Origin: Paramecium tetraurelia
Lineage: Eukaryota; Ciliophora; Oligohymenophorea; Peniculida; Parameciidae
Assembly: GCF_000165425.1 (NCBI RefSeq)
Contig: NW_001799633.1
Location: 4,299 to 68,298, forward strand
Length of the DNA stretch: 64,000 nt
Direction of reading: 5' to 3'
A program made the translations under genes and the position numbers. Under the pieces are notes generated by a model, which saw only the letters and a program-made list of their open reading frames with translations, made no database searches and had not been told where the DNA came from. This document shows, piece after piece, positions 25,312-38,385 of the stretch; position 1 is the first letter of the stretch; each line of letters begins with the position of its first letter.

Positions 25312-26535
25312 ATGGTGCGAAGATCGAAATCTATGGAGAGGACAATAAAAGAAGGAAATGATTATCTATAAAGAATGGAATAAGTAGACAGAGCTCGATA
25401 AAGGAACTAAAATGGATAAAAAAGACAAAGGGAGTTGAGGGAAGTATAAGAGTAAAAGAAATAAAAGGAAACACCTAAGAAAATAGTTCAATAAAAATAA
25501 GTTCAGGTAAAAAGAGAAAAATAGGAAAAATAATAAAATAAAACAAAAGAAGATCTTTAAAAATAGTCATAAATATCTATCTCTAAATCTTCAAGAAAAA
25601 TCGAAAAAAAAACCCCCATTTAAATGTAAAAGGGCTAAAAAAATGACCTTATTAAGTAAAAAGTTTAAAAGCAATCACAACCTGAAAAAAGAAAAAGTAA
25701 TAATGAGATGGAAGTAGAAAAGAAGAATGAAAAATTAGTTGCAAAGAAACAAGAAATGAAAGTAGAAAAAAGTACCGCAAAGCCTTAATAATAATAATAA
25801 TAGTAACCTAAGTAGGGACCTAGAAAAACAAAATCCAATATATCAGCAGCTTCAGATGTCAATTAACCTTCAATTGGAATGGTTGATTGTGTATTTGTTG
25901 TAGATACAACAGGATCAATGGATGTTTACTTGGAAAGAACGACAGATGCAGTTTAAATGTTAGTTGAAAGAATAAAATAATAGTCAAAAAATGAATAAGT
26001 AAGTGTGAGATTCGGATTAGTATGTTATCGAGATCATCCACCTTAAGAATTAACATATGTTACAGAATTGCATGATTTATGCTCTAATAGGGAGATACTA
26101 AAAGCAATACAGAAATCAGATTGCTCTGGTGGAGGTGATGGTGCTGAAGCAGTCTTGGATGGACTGAATGTAGCAGCATAATAAATAAGTTGGAGAGATA
26201 GTAGCAAGATTCCTAGTCTCAGATACATATTTCATATTTGTGATCAACCACCCCATGGAAAAGAATTCGGTGGATATAGTGAGCTATGGGACTAGACTGG
26301 GTGTCCATGTGGTTTAAAACCTGATTAAATAATTCATAGAATCAATATGAGATAAATTCACTACAGATTAATTAAGGCAGATCACACAAGATTAGAAAAA
26401 TTTGCTGACTACTTTAGGGGAAAGGTTGTGAATTATGATGAAGTCACTCTTGAGAATGGAGTTGCAGATGGCATGGAAATAAAAATCAGTGATATGGTTA
26501 TCAGAGAACTTTGTCCAGATATTCTTCTTGATTGA
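25312..26535 (+). CDS. von Willebrand factor A domain protein
   Basis: 407 residues, intronless. The first 180 residues are extremely Lys/Gln/Glu-rich with a poly-Gln run encoded by tandem TAA codons (around 25789-25806). The vWA domain follows: MVDCVFVVDTTGSMD supplies the MIDAS DxTxS motif, and later GGGDGAEAVLDGL and FHICDQPPHG complete the metal site. The layout resembles the vWA domain that accompanies alpha-kinases in ciliates and amoebae, but no kinase domain is present. Likely a Mg2+-dependent protein-binding module. It ends 33 bases before the dynein-2 gene. Confidence 0.85.
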
Positions 26536-26568
26536 TATATTTTTATTATAAATTATATTATATAAAAA

Positions 26569-28322
26569 ATGAATGAAGGAATTTTCAATGATTTCAATGA
26601 AAAAGAACAGGTGTTCGAATTTACTAAAGGGAATTAAACATTCATCAGAGACATGGGAACAGTTACCGATTATAAAGTAAAGAATTAAGGAACAACTACT
26701 AAAAAGGAATGTGAGGATTTTGAAGTACTATTCTTTATATTCAGCAATAAATAGACTAAAACGAATTATAATAAACAAAAGGAAAGCTATATATAATGCA
26801 ATTTGATTAAAATAAATTGGCTCAATTCTTAAAAAGAGTTGTGCCAACAGTTATAAAAGAATTAGATGAATCATTAAATTTGAAAAAATACCATAGTAAA
26901 AATAATATTCATTTAGGTTACAAACCAATATCTGATGTCTAGAAGAAGGAAACGGAATTAGTTTACATTCTAAAAAATGCTTAAAATAAATCTGTAGAGT
27001 TGGAAAAGAAATTAGAAATTACCGATATACAATGGAATTCCAATGGATTGATGATAGCTGCATCTTATGGTTGTTTAGAACATATGGGTTAATGCTCCCA
27101 TACGTCTTACATTAATTGCTGGAACATTTTCAAAAGAGATTTCAAACCCGACAAGCCAACCACAGTAATAGAGACTAATACTTGCAATATGTGCATGCAG
27201 TTCCATCCAACTAAACCGAATATTTTAGCAGTTGGAAGTTTTAATGGAGAATTGTATCTTTATGACGTTTCTACAAATTCGGAATTGGCTCATTCCACTA
27301 TTGATGAGTATTATCACAGAGAAAGCATAACTGCTGTCCTTTGGTTATAAGATGAGTCAGTATAAAATAGATATTATGTAGATCATGACATTGGGTTGTG
27401 AAGGCAAAGTATTGATATGGAATCCAGAAAGGGGAAATGGTGAGTTTAGTTTGCAGAACCCATTGAAAGGGTGTTATTTGGTTAGAAAGAAGGAGTCTCA
27501 AACCGAAAGTGTAGGAGGAGTTTGTATTTCATAATCTAATGAGGATCCTTTTTCTTTTATAGTTGGGAGTGAAGGAGGTTCTGTTTTGAGGGCCTAGGTT
27601 ACTCCCATCAATTATACAATGACTAAATAGGCATATTTAGATTCTAGGGGTAATAATTTTAAATATTTGCAAAAGACAAAGGACTTATATGGAAGGAGGA
27701 GACCATTTTATTTATGTAGAATTTAAATTAAAAATGTTTACCAGAAATTAGATTGCATGTGGAAAGTTATTGCAAAGAACGAAAAATAAACAATATATTC
27801 ATCCAATAACTTGTCAATTCGAAACCTGATATAAGGAAAATGTATGCCAATCCTATTAATTATGCCTATGAAGCTCATTACGGAACAGTTTATTCAATTA
27901 ATTTTTCCCCATTTGTGAAATCTGCTTTCATTACTGCTTCAATGGATGGACAAATTAGATTATATCTACAAAATACAGCTCGATGTTTGGCTGTCTATGA
28001 ATACATTTAAACATACATTTTATCAGCTTAGTTTTCTCCAACTAGACCTTGTGTATTTGCAGCGTGTGATAGTTTGGGATAAATTTTGATCTTTGATCTA
28101 ACTTAAGATACGCAGTAATAGGTAAAATTTGATCAATAACTATAGGTAGTGACACTTAAAAATGACGGGTAGAGTGCTTCTTGTATAAGGTTCAATTAAA
28201 GACAGTAAGACTTATTGGCTTGCTCATATCAAGGGTGTGAGGTGAGAATCTTTTAATTAAATGATGAATTAACATAACCAAAAGAGAATGAATTGAAAGA
28301 GCTTTAATAATTATTAAGTTGA
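26569..28322 (+). CDS. DYNC2I2: Cytoplasmic dynein-2 intermediate chain (WDR34/DYNC2I2-like)
   Basis: About 560 residues, introns 26725-26744 (20 nt), 27360-27381 and 27716-27744. WD40 blades typical of dynein intermediate chains: TDIQWNSNGLMIAASYG, MQFHPTKPNILAVGSFNGEL, VYSINFSPFVKSAFITASMD and AQFSPTRPCVFAACDSLGQ. Order and wording of the last blades match WDR34 more closely than axonemal chains. Dynein-2 drives retrograde intraflagellar transport, so the gene fits a ciliated cell. The third intron splits PFYLQIRLH and restores the blade frame. WDR60 or an axonemal chain is the alternative. Confidence 0.75.
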
Positions 28323-28370
28323 TGTATAATTATATAATTTTATCATTTAATTGATTATTAACAATTTTAT

Positions 28371-31300
28371 TCAAGGAGTATCTATGTTAAAATCTGTTGG
28401 CAGAACTCTATTTAATTTATGAAATTATTAGATTGATCTTTAAAAATCAGTCATGTTGTTTGATCTTCTGAGACTTTTTTTATTGGAAAATCTCTTAATT
28501 AGTTCTCTCTTTTTTTCACCCAATTGTTCCTCATCATTGTAATACTTTTTCTTTGTTTTATGGAACTTTTCAAAATATTCATTCGGATAAGATAGATATT
28601 TTATAAGATAAGTCTATAAATACAACTTTCGTTTCTCTTATGAGTTTAGTATTTATTGTAATATTATAGTTGTTTAAGACTGAAGTTGAAATGATGACTT
28701 TTTTTTCATGAAGGATCTTTCATTTAATTGGTCCAAGACTACTGTTAGATTGTTTTAATTTAAATAATGGAGATACTCTTTGGCACAATCAAATTATTTA
28801 TTTAAATCTAAGTCTTGATTAAGAGTTAAATTTAATCTTTTGTTCAAAAAGGAAAGATTTAAAAAATCTTCTTTACTAAGATACTCTTCTAATTAGGGTT
28901 GTTGAAAATAAGATGTAACAACCCAATACATACTTTTATTAAATACAAATTATGGAGAGAGTTAGTTTTAAGCATCCGTCTTTTTTTAGAAACCATTTGA
29001 AAAATGTCTCAACCTTATAATCTTTTTAACAATTTTCTAAAATTTCAATCGGATCCCAATATTTTTAATCCTAATGCTAGCTCTTTTGTAATTTGATCTC
29101 ATGGTTTTATTTTGAGGATCTAAAATACTATTAAATTCTTCTTACAAGGGTTTTATTGCATTTCAATTTTGGAGATTTGAAGAATGTCATGTAAGTTAGG
29201 TAATTGTGATTGAGATTTGCAGCTATTATTTATAGTAACATCACGAGCTCTCATAATAGGAGATTCAGCCCCAATCTTTTCAGGTTATTACTCTAATAAT
29301 TTGTTGGATAATGAATAAAATTGAATAATTGGCCATTCTCCATGATTTCTAAACATATTACTCATCTCAGATCTAAAATAATATATTAGATTATTACAAA
29401 AACCATTAATCTAAAATTGGGTGAAACATATGTCGTGGCCTTTTCTTCCTCATAAATTGTTCTCTTTTTTGACTGTGATAAAACTGATGGCTTTTGATAA
29501 CCTTTTCTCTATCCACAACAAAATGGACAACAGGACAATTTGATATTGTATGGCCACTGCAATTACATGAGATGCATTTACTTTGAACATCAAGATCATG
29601 CATTAAAATCTAATCTTTGATAGCACAAAATGTTTCATAATCAATAGGATTTTCCCTTAGGACATCTAAAAATTCACTTCTTAGTAGCACTGTTAGTTGT
29701 ACAAATGATTCACTTTGTAACTGTAAAGTTGGTAATTGACCTGTTAATAATTCATTAAGACCAAAATATTGTCCTTAATGAAATTTGATCAGTTCTGAAT
29801 TATCTATTTTGCTGTTGTTTTATAAATGTAGTTCCCCTGATTCTATAAAGCAAAGACACGGTTCAATAAATTAGGGTAATTGAGAAGTTATTGTCTGCTC
29901 TGGGTTTATGAAAACAGTTTTTAGCAACTTTATCAATTTTGATTTAGTTTGATTAGTAAAAGTATTTTTAATGAATTCGCATTTGTCTAATATCGAGGAA
30001 TTAGCTTCTTCAATCAATTTGTTTTTTAGATTTTCTGAAAGCGAATTAATTAGGACTTCTTCCATTTCATTCTCTTCTTTCATTTATTAACTCCAATAGA
30101 TTTTTATGTATTGTCTAATCCTAATTACTATGATATTATAGCTTACTAATATTATAATCCAAAGCTGATGTTCTTTTTACTCATGTATTTATTTATTATT
30201 CTTATTTTCTCAGAGGTATTTTCAGTAGCATGATTAATAGAAGAAAAGATTTATGCTACTGTGTTAATTGTAAAAGAAAGTTGAATACAAGTCGTTAACA
30301 TAAACAATATAGTCAAAACCTTTTCAAGTTCATCTTTAAAATATTATGATATAATTTACTTTAAGGCACGATGTCTCCATATCCAACGCTAATCATTGTA
30401 ACAGTAGAAAAATAGAATGATTCTAAATATTAAGACACACTAGATTCATTTTTAAGATGACGATCATCCAACCAATTACTCCAATTCATTTAACCTCCAT
30501 AATCACCAATAAAAAACCACAAACAACTATACAAATGCACAATGTATAATATCATCAATAGAAGCTTTGCTAAATTCAAAATTGAAGTTGAAGTCTTGTC
30601 TAAATTTATTGATTCCTCTACATTTTTAGTTATCTTCGTGAAATAAGAAAATTAAGTAACAAAACACAATTACAGCAAGCTAATCCAATAACTCTTCACA
30701 TAAAAATAATTAAAGAAGTTAAAAATAATCACTAGAATAGCCAATCCATCACTGATCAGCCCATTTTTAAGATAGTTTTTGAATATTTTATTTTTATCTA
30801 TGATTGGCTATCCATTCTCATAATAAACAGTACTCATTTTCATAATGCAATCGATCAATAGAAATAAGCACAGCGGCACTGTCAACCATATACATTAGGA
30901 GTACAATAACCCTTTATTAAAAGCCAACTCTAAAGGAATCATTACGAAAAAGTAAATCAATACAAAGCAAAATGAGATGTCCCATATTATTTTATGAATA
31001 TCCTGTGGATAAATAATCGGCAACTATTTAAATACAGTTGATACGAAATTAGGACATTCTAAAATTAAACTCAAAAGAAGCTACAAAATATTTTTAGATT
31101 TGCCTTTTTTACTTTTACTCCTTTAAATACTTTTAATTTCCCCCAAAGTCTATTCTTCGCCACTTGCCTTGTCTCCTACTATTTAAAAATGTTTATGTTT
31201 AAAAAATAATCGATGTCTTCTGGATGCTGACAATTTTGTCAAAAACCTCTTTACTAAGTAAGAAACCATAATTGATTTAGCTTGTATTTTACCAGAGTTC

Positions 31301-31557
31301 TCATGATCCTATATCTCGTTCTTCTAAAATAGAGGTTTGATCTGTAACTCTTGTGATGATCGATACTTTCTTGTTTTTATGAAAGTTTAATGCTCATCCG
31401 ATTAAGTCTTAATTCTGTTTGTTTCAATCTCCTTTTCCTTATGATACTCATTCTGTATTTAAACTAATTCGAAACTAGCCTCCATGCAAGGATCCTTATA
31501 GTCATCTATGTTTTCATCTGTGCATAGAATCAATTCAGGCTTTAATGTTAAAGACAT
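28371..31557 (-). CDS. Second CNBD K+ channel with zinc knuckle
   Basis: About 1027 residues, introns 30334-30359, 30121-30146, 29373-29397 and 29120-29145. Basic N-terminus, six hydrophobic segments, pore TMISVGYGDIVPQ (near residue 390), C-linker, CNBD (about 550-620; QYFGLNELLTG), then C-x2-C-x4-H-x4-C at 29535-29576. The knuckle is followed by VVHFVVDREKVIKS, similar to the same place in the channel at 9072-12386. The C-terminal 300 residues are polar and basic with no domain. The conserved filter indicates K+ selectivity. The CNBD lacks an obvious Arg in the phosphate-binding cassette, so cyclic nucleotides may not be the ligand. Confidence 0.85.
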
Positions 31558-32152
31558 GGATAAATTTAAAATTTTATTATTTACTCTTTGAAATATATTA
31601 TAATACAAATAATTTATTTTTGTTAATATCTTATTTCTTTACTTCACATATATTTGAGGAAAGCCTCATCTTTAAGAAACTTCCTCCACAATTATGAGAT
31701 ATTAATATTCTTAATAAAAATAATTTATAATAATTTGAACGAATATAAATTAACTAGAATGCAAGTTCTAAATAGTAAATTGATTATATGAATACACTTT
31801 TTTTTTGATTTTTTTAAATAAATATTGTGTGAAATTAATATATAGAGAAATTATGATTGTTTATAAGTTAATAGTTTAATAAGGGCCATTAATACCTTAA
31901 CTTATTTGCAACTTAAATCTAATAATGAAAGGCTTAGATGTTCAAAAATCAAAATCGTACTGTGATGATTTTTGTTTCAGCACTATAACCATTAAATTGA
32001 AATTGATGACTCAATCTGTATTCTAGCAATTTATTTGAATTCATAGACTCAGAAATTAATAGTTTTTAATAACATACATAATGAAATTCCTAAGATTAAT
32101 GGTTATTGTATATTATATTTTATTATTGGTATATTGGTATTATATATCATAA
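31558..32152. other. Intergenic, no gene seen
   Basis: About 600 AT-rich bases between two minus-strand genes. No coding frame with splice support and no repeat recognised. Confidence 0.5.
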
Positions 32153-33906
32153 TCAATTGTTTTAGTTTGGCATCTCTAATTCCGAATTAAATGGTTATGT
32201 CACTATGAGCTTTTATTTTCTCCATTTAAGAAATTCTAATTTGTATGCCCATTTTTTATATAGATATGAAATGACAATGACCAACCAAATTATTCCAACA
32301 ACAAGTGCATATATAGTTATGGTGTATGAAGCATATACAGATTTGTTTCCTGGGTTCTATAGAAATATAAATAAGCATTACATATTCAGATTAGTATACA
32401 AATGAATGTGTCAATTAGCAAAGAGAATAGGGAGAATGATCAGCATGTGTAGTTTTATTTTCGCATTAAGTTGAATTTAGAGTTACAACGTAGGATTTTT
32501 GCACAACCTCGTTTGATTAACAAGTGATTTTTGGATCTTCAAAAGATATTTCGATGTATTTAAATGCATGTTTTGCTATGCCAACCATGATTCTATTAGA
32601 GGAATTGTAAAACTTGGAAAAATCATATTCTTTGATTTTAAGGAGGTTTTCCTCTTAAAAGTAGGTTTGATGTTTAACAGCTGGATTGATGAATTTGTTG
32701 TAGATTGAATGATAAATGATCTTGTGACCATCATCTCCAATTAAAACAGCGTAGTGCTCAAATACATTGACATTATTTATTATCATTTCATCTATATACA
32801 AGTTATTGTAATAATAGGACTTAGTTTAAAAGTCAACAAATATTTCTACAGCATAATACAACTAAGTGTTAGTTTTTGCAATGAGAAAGAATGTATTTTG
32901 GTAATGATCAAAGGTTTTGGTGTTCGGGAGAAGAACGCTCATTACTTGAGTGATATTATTTAAATCTGAAATGTCATAGATATATAAACCAAATTCTGAG
33001 TCTAAAAGATAAATCTTGGTTTCATCGTCATTTGAATCAACATCAATAATAATACCATCCTCAATGCCCAGTTATTCAGGTGTTAATTGAGCTCTATGTT
33101 TAATTTTACCATTATTTTGGATGTCATATAAATCAATGCCTTCACTTCCACATGCGATAATAATGATTTGAGCTCTTGAGTTTTTATGAACACTATATAT
33201 GTGTCTTCTTAATTAAATCTCTTCAGACTCCATCTTTGCATCTCCTATACTTCCTTCTGTAGTAAAACTCACACCTCCTAATTCTGTAATGGCGTATATT
33301 TTGTTTGATCCTTCATCATCTATTAAGTAGGGATGAGGCATGTAAAATTAATCAACCATAGAGGTGTTATGTATTAATAAGTTGTTAAATGATTGATTTT
33401 TTGGATGTAAACTAATTTCTCCTAATGCAGTAGATATATCGATTTGAAATATTGAATAATCATTCCTAACCTAAAATTAAGATGTTTTGTACTATGTATG
33501 CTTTAAATTTGTTATCTGCCGTGGCCAAATCGGTGAAATGCATCCAAGGCTAAGTGAGTAATTATTCCAATTGTAACTAGAGGTTAAAATTAATGCCAAT
33601 GTTTCTTTATGTAGAATAGCATCCTGAGAAAGTACCAAATTAAGTTTCTTCAATCTCCAACCCATTTAAATCAGCAGATTACTCTGTGTTATTTTCGAAA
33701 ATCTCCTTTAAGGATACTGCAAATACTCCAGGATATCTACAATCAATTCTGAAATATTACTTTGTATAACCAAATTGTTTTGTTTATCTCACTTTATTGG
33801 AAAAGTTCGAAGATGGAATTACTTCCGAATATGTTGTAATGTTGGGTTGACTGACTTTGGTGTTTTATGCAGAATAGAGTAGTTGAAATATTATGAATGC
33901 AATCAT
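32153..33906 (-). CDS. Type I membrane protein with LVIVD-like beta-propeller repeats
   Basis: About 568 residues, introns 33471-33492 and 32357-32381. A hydrophobic N-terminus (MIAFIIFQLLYSA) is a likely signal peptide. The ectodomain carries propeller-like repeats: ACGSEGIDLYDIQNN and LLDSEFGLYIYDISDLNN, which resemble LVIVD blades. One TM segment (TIYALVVGIIWLVIVISYLY) near the C-terminus is followed by a basic cytoplasmic tail. Probably a cell-surface protein of a ciliate family; ligand unknown. Its ATG is 38 bases from the divergent gene. Confidence 0.65.
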
Positions 33907-33944
33907 AAAAATATTAATCTTATCTAAACTTATACTAATTAATT

Positions 33945-34820
33945 ATGTTAACAACTATTAATTTGAAAATCAATAATTAAGTGCTGGAGTTCGTATTAAA
34001 TAAAGGAGATATCCTATGGAAGAAGGTTGAATACTTTTGCATTGAAAACAATTTACAAAGACATTAAGATCAAATTTTTAATCTGATTTACAATGAATTC
34101 TAGAAAGCAGAAAAAGAAGCAAAACCCTAATCATTGTTTAAAGCACTAACTCCTTCCAAATAGATACTTCAGCAATAGGATAGAAAAGACAAAATCCACA
34201 AATAATAAGAAAATAGAAGCATCAGCCCTTCCGCTAAAATTCTCACTCCAAAAAAGACTTCTCACCTAAAATAACAAGCGTCTCAATTTGTTCATTTCCA
34301 AAAAAATCAATCTGGATATTAACATTTAAGAGAAGATCTGCAGACTGAACATGCACCAAATTCTATCGAGTATCAAAAGGAAAATTGCTATTTGAGAGAA
34401 ATCTAACAGTAATAACAGGACAAGGTGGATAATACTTTAATCACAAATATTGCTAAATTTGACAATTTGATTAAGGCTGTTTACAAACAAATCGAAAATA
34501 TTTAAATTGATAGTACTATTTAACCTATTTGCATATAATTATATAACCGATTATTGAGCACACAAGAAAAGAGAAAATCATTAAAGTTAAATATGATTAA
34601 TTATAATCTTTTGGAAGATAAGGAAATTTATGTGTTGGAATAGATCGTCCAAAAATACTCTTTATCCTTAGCCATTGAAATGAGCAAAACTCAATTTGTA
34701 ATTTTAATGATAGGCTTGATTGTTTCAGGTGAAGACTAAAAGAAAAAAAATGGAGTTAAGGTAAGAGAATTAATCAACTTCAATCCTTCCTTAACTCCTC
34801 ATTATCAACTATATTGTTGA
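33945..34820 (+). CDS. Unknown protein, intronless
   Basis: 291 residues. N-terminus LEFVLNKGDILWKKVEYFC could form a short helical domain; a Gln/Lys/Ser-rich linker and a C-terminal helical region (LEQIVQKYSLSLAIEM...) follow. No known domain. It ends at TGA 34818-34820, convergent with STI1. The last 30 codons, after GVK, are less certain because a GTAAG that could open an intron lies at about 34760. Confidence 0.5.
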
Positions 34821-34872
34821 ATACTGCAAATTATAATATATAAACATAATAATAATCTTATTTATAGAAATA

Positions 34873-36723
34873 TCAACCTGTTTTTAGAACTCCAGCCTCA
34901 ATTAACTTTTCAATTTTGGCTGCTAATGAAGGATTCGATTTTATCGCTTTTAATCCATCCTAAGGATGATCTTTCATGTCATTCAAGAGATTGATAACCT
35001 AATTATTAATAACATTTGATACCTCTGGTTCTCGAAGAATCTACTGAATTTCTGGGTCTTGCATAGCTCTTTTAGCTCTTTATTATTACTCTTCTTCTGA
35101 TCCACTTCCTTGCATAATTGAAAATCTGACTTTTTCAAGACCTTACTACATTTCCACATTATTAGGCTCAAGTTCTAACCCTTTTTCATAAACAGTTTTG
35201 GCTTTATGGAATTCTTTCATGACAAAATGACAATTGGCTTTCTTCACATAGGCCTTAACATATTTTGAATCTAATGATAAGCATTTCTCAAGGTCTGAAA
35301 CAGCATTAGGAAATTCCATCAATTTCATATATGCAGTTGCTCTATTGCAATAATATTTAGGTTCCTTTGGATTTCTCTTAATAGCATCACTGTAACATTG
35401 AATGGCATCTGGGAATTTTCCTGCCTTAAATGCATCACCTCCTCTAGTATTTGCTTCCTCTCCTAATTAAGGATTGATGTAATTTTATGCTTCAAGATCT
35501 TACTTCATTTTTTATAATTTCTTCAACTCATCTTTTACTGATTGGACATGATCTTCCACTAATGATTTTTCATAAATTTGAATGGCTTCATCAACCTTAT
35601 TTTACAAAGAAAGCACTTTAGCCTTTCTAGCTAACAATTTGGCTTTCTTCTAGAAACTGCTATGTACTTCCAAAACTTTGAGTCCTTCTTCAATGGATTC
35701 TAATGCTTAATCATACAGTTTTTGTTCAATAAAGACAGCAGCTTTGTTATTATATAACAAGGCTTCTTCCTTATTCAACTCAAGAGCAGCATTGTAATAT
35801 TGGAGAGCTTTCTCGAAATTCTTATTCTTATATTCGTCGTTTCCCAAATTTTTTTGAACTTCCCATTCTTCAAGTTGGGGCTATGGTTTTGGAGGTGGTT
35901 AATGATGTTGTTTTTATTAAGGTTGTTCAGTATGAGTTTGATGATGTTACTCAGTATGAGCTTGATGATGTTAGTCAGTATGAGTGTGATGATGTTATTC
36001 TTGCTATGGTTGAGGTTGTTCCTCTTCCATATGTTAAGATTGTTGTTGAGGATGATCTTTTTTTTCACCATCTGGTTTTTTCACTTTTCCAGCAAATTCG
36101 GAGAAGAAAATGGCTTATGCTTCAGGATTCTCCAATATTACAGATAAAGCAGTAGAGATTCTTGGATCAGTCTACATGAATTAACTGGCCATTTATGGTT
36201 AAGAGATCATTAAACCAATCAATTACATAAATGTGGGATCTGAAGCAAATGCAGATGTTCTTGGATCTTTCTAGAGAATGCCTAGAAGTTTTAAAATGTT
36301 GGGATTTTTCAAAGCAGAAGCAAATGGGTTGTTCTGTGTGCCTTGCAATTCAGTCTAAGCAGACTTTAAGCCCTCTTAGAGCAAAGAGTTGCTAGGATCT
36401 TTGGCTAAACCTTGTTGATAGGCTTCGATGGCTTTTTCGAATTCTCCAAGATAATGAAGGGCCAATCCCTTTCTCTGGTAGCCTAAATTAAGATTTATAA
36501 TACCTTTTGCGAAATTTGGATTAATAGAAATACATTTGTCGGCATCTGTTAAAGCTTCTTAATATTTGGAGAGGGAAGCATATGATCCTGATCTATTGCT
36601 GTAGAGAATGTGATCATTTGGATTCAACTCGATGGCTTATGAATAAAACTTAGCTGCCTCTTCAAATTTATTTTCTTTGAAAGCTTAATTGCCAAGATCT
36701 TTAAATTATTATGCTGTGGACAT
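34873..36723 (-). CDS. STI1: STI1/HOP co-chaperone
   Basis: About 609 residues with one 21-nt intron (36483-36503) that splits the Gly of FAKGYQRKG. TPR1 is at the N-terminus (FKDLGNQAFKENKFEEAA), then DP1. A His-rich linker follows, then TPR2A (NLGNDEYKNKNFEKAL), TPR2B (GEEANTRGGDAFKAGKFP) and the C-terminal DP2 helices (DPEIQQILREPEV). This is the full architecture of HOP, which hands clients from HSP70 to HSP90. The linker contains three 8-residue His/Gln/Thr/Glu repeats from a 24-bp tandem repeat (35927-35998), which is unusual. Confidence 0.93.
35927..35998 (-). repeat. 24-bp tandem repeat x3 encoding His-rich linker
   Basis: Three nearly identical 24-base units inside the STI1 gene. 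On the coding strand each encodes a block of the type HHQxHTEQ, giving a His-rich hinge between DP1 and TPR2A. Copies differ by only a few bases, pointing to recent slippage or unequal exchange. Confidence 0.9.
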
Positions 36724-36890
36724 TATTTTAATTATTGAAATTGATAAAGAAAAAGAATGAATTTCATCACACTCTTAAATTCTAGATTATTCGATTTATT
36801 TTTTTCATAAATTTATAAAATTTGTAAAATCGAGGTATAGTAATAAACATTAATGATAAATTCATAAACACGTTTTCAATTAAATTTAAT

Positions 36891-38356
36891 ATGAAAAAAG
36901 AGGAAGCTATGCATTAATCCCTGAGGTTCACCTACTTCTTAATTGGGACAATCGCCTTTTCGCAAGGTAATCATAATATGCATTTACATAGGCATTATGG
37001 GTTTATCTGATCTCGCGATTAGCTACATGCAAAAAGATGATTATAAACAAGATCCAGCATAAACCCAATTTTTCTCAACCATCATCAGCTTGCCATGGAT
37101 AGTCAAACCCTTTTGGGGCATAATGACAGACACGGTGCCTCTTTTTGGATATAGGAGAAAATCATATCTAATATTTTTCGGAGTTCTGGGGTTCTTTTGT
37201 TGGAATTTGTTGGCCGATTACGGCGTGGAAAATAGAGAATTTGGATTGATTTTATTGACAGTTATTAACATTTGTGTTGCATTTTGCAATGTAATAGGGG
37301 AAGCATTGTTAGTGGAGTATTCAGGACATTCTGATGACGATACGCATTAAAATGATAAAGCAAGTTAGAATGTGACATTTTTCTTCGGAATGAGATCAAC
37401 AGGAACTCTAGTTACAGCATATTCATCTGGTAAACTCTTGTAATTGTTTGACAAACGCTATATTTTTAAAATAACTTCGATTTTCCCTCTGATCTTAGCA
37501 GGCATAGCAGTATTTGTAAAAGAAAAGAAATATTCAAAAGATGAACCTGAAAAAGACAAAATTAAAACAGTTGAATCCCTCAAACTATTTTCAAAATTCG
37601 TTTCCTAACCAGTAATTTATAGGTAATTATCAAAAATAATGTAGACCAATTTTGTTAATCATGGTATTCATGTCATCTCCATCCATTTCAACAGCGATGT
37701 TTTATTTCTACACCAATGTTCTATAATTTGGCCCAGATTTTATAGGAGAATTACGACTTTCCTACTCCATATGTTCCATTCTTAGTGCTTACCTATTTAA
37801 TAGATTTTTAAGGCATGTGAAATTTACTAAGGTTTTTGGTTATAGCACATTTGTATACTGTTTGGTTTCGTGCTAAACAACTTTGCTAGTTACAAGAAAG
37901 AATGTTAAGTTAGGTATCCCAGATAGATTATTTTGTTTTGGAGATGGTGTTTTAAATTAAGTCATTGGAGAATTAAACACAATGCCTGTATTAGTATTGG
38001 CCTGCAAAATGTGTCCTAAAAATATTGAAGGAACAATGTATGCCTTATTGATGTCAGCAATCAACTTTGGAGGGATGGTATCCTAAGAATTAGGAGCATT
38101 GCTCACTTATTATGCTGGTGTGACAGATGATAACTTTGACAACTTGGCAAGGTTAATAGTGATTTGCTCTTTTTGCACAATGTTGCCATTACCATTTTTA
38201 GGAATAATTAATGAAGATCAAATGGCTAAAGCTAGAGAGAAGCATTAGTATGAATCTCTACCTAAGGAAGAAGACGAAATTAATGTTGAATAAGAAGTTG
38301 AAGAGATAACTGATACTAAATGTGCAAACTTATAAAATGAACAATTATTAATTTGA
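36891..38356 (+). CDS. BT1-family (folate-biopterin-like) transporter
   Basis: About 472 residues, introns 36967-36991 and 37623-37644. About twelve hydrophobic segments. The diagnostic BT1 string is present as LPWIVKPFWGIMTD followed by FGYRRKSYLI, and NIEGTMYALLMSAINFGG lies near TM10. The acidic C-terminal tail is polar. BT1 proteins carry folates or pterins in kinetoplastids and plants; the solute here is not determined by sequence. Spliced frames keep TM5-TM12 intact. Confidence 0.85.
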
Positions 38357-38385
38357 TTTGATTATTATATAATATTTTCTAATTA

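Noticed and set aside
25789-25806. Run of TAA triplets read as many stop codons
   Set aside because: In this code TAA is Gln; the run is a poly-Gln tract inside an otherwise intact vWA gene.
35800-36147. Hydrophobic plus-strand frame rich in Leu/Met
   Set aside because: It is the antisense shadow of the His-rich STI1 linker; reverse-complemented His/Gln codons give Met/Leu.
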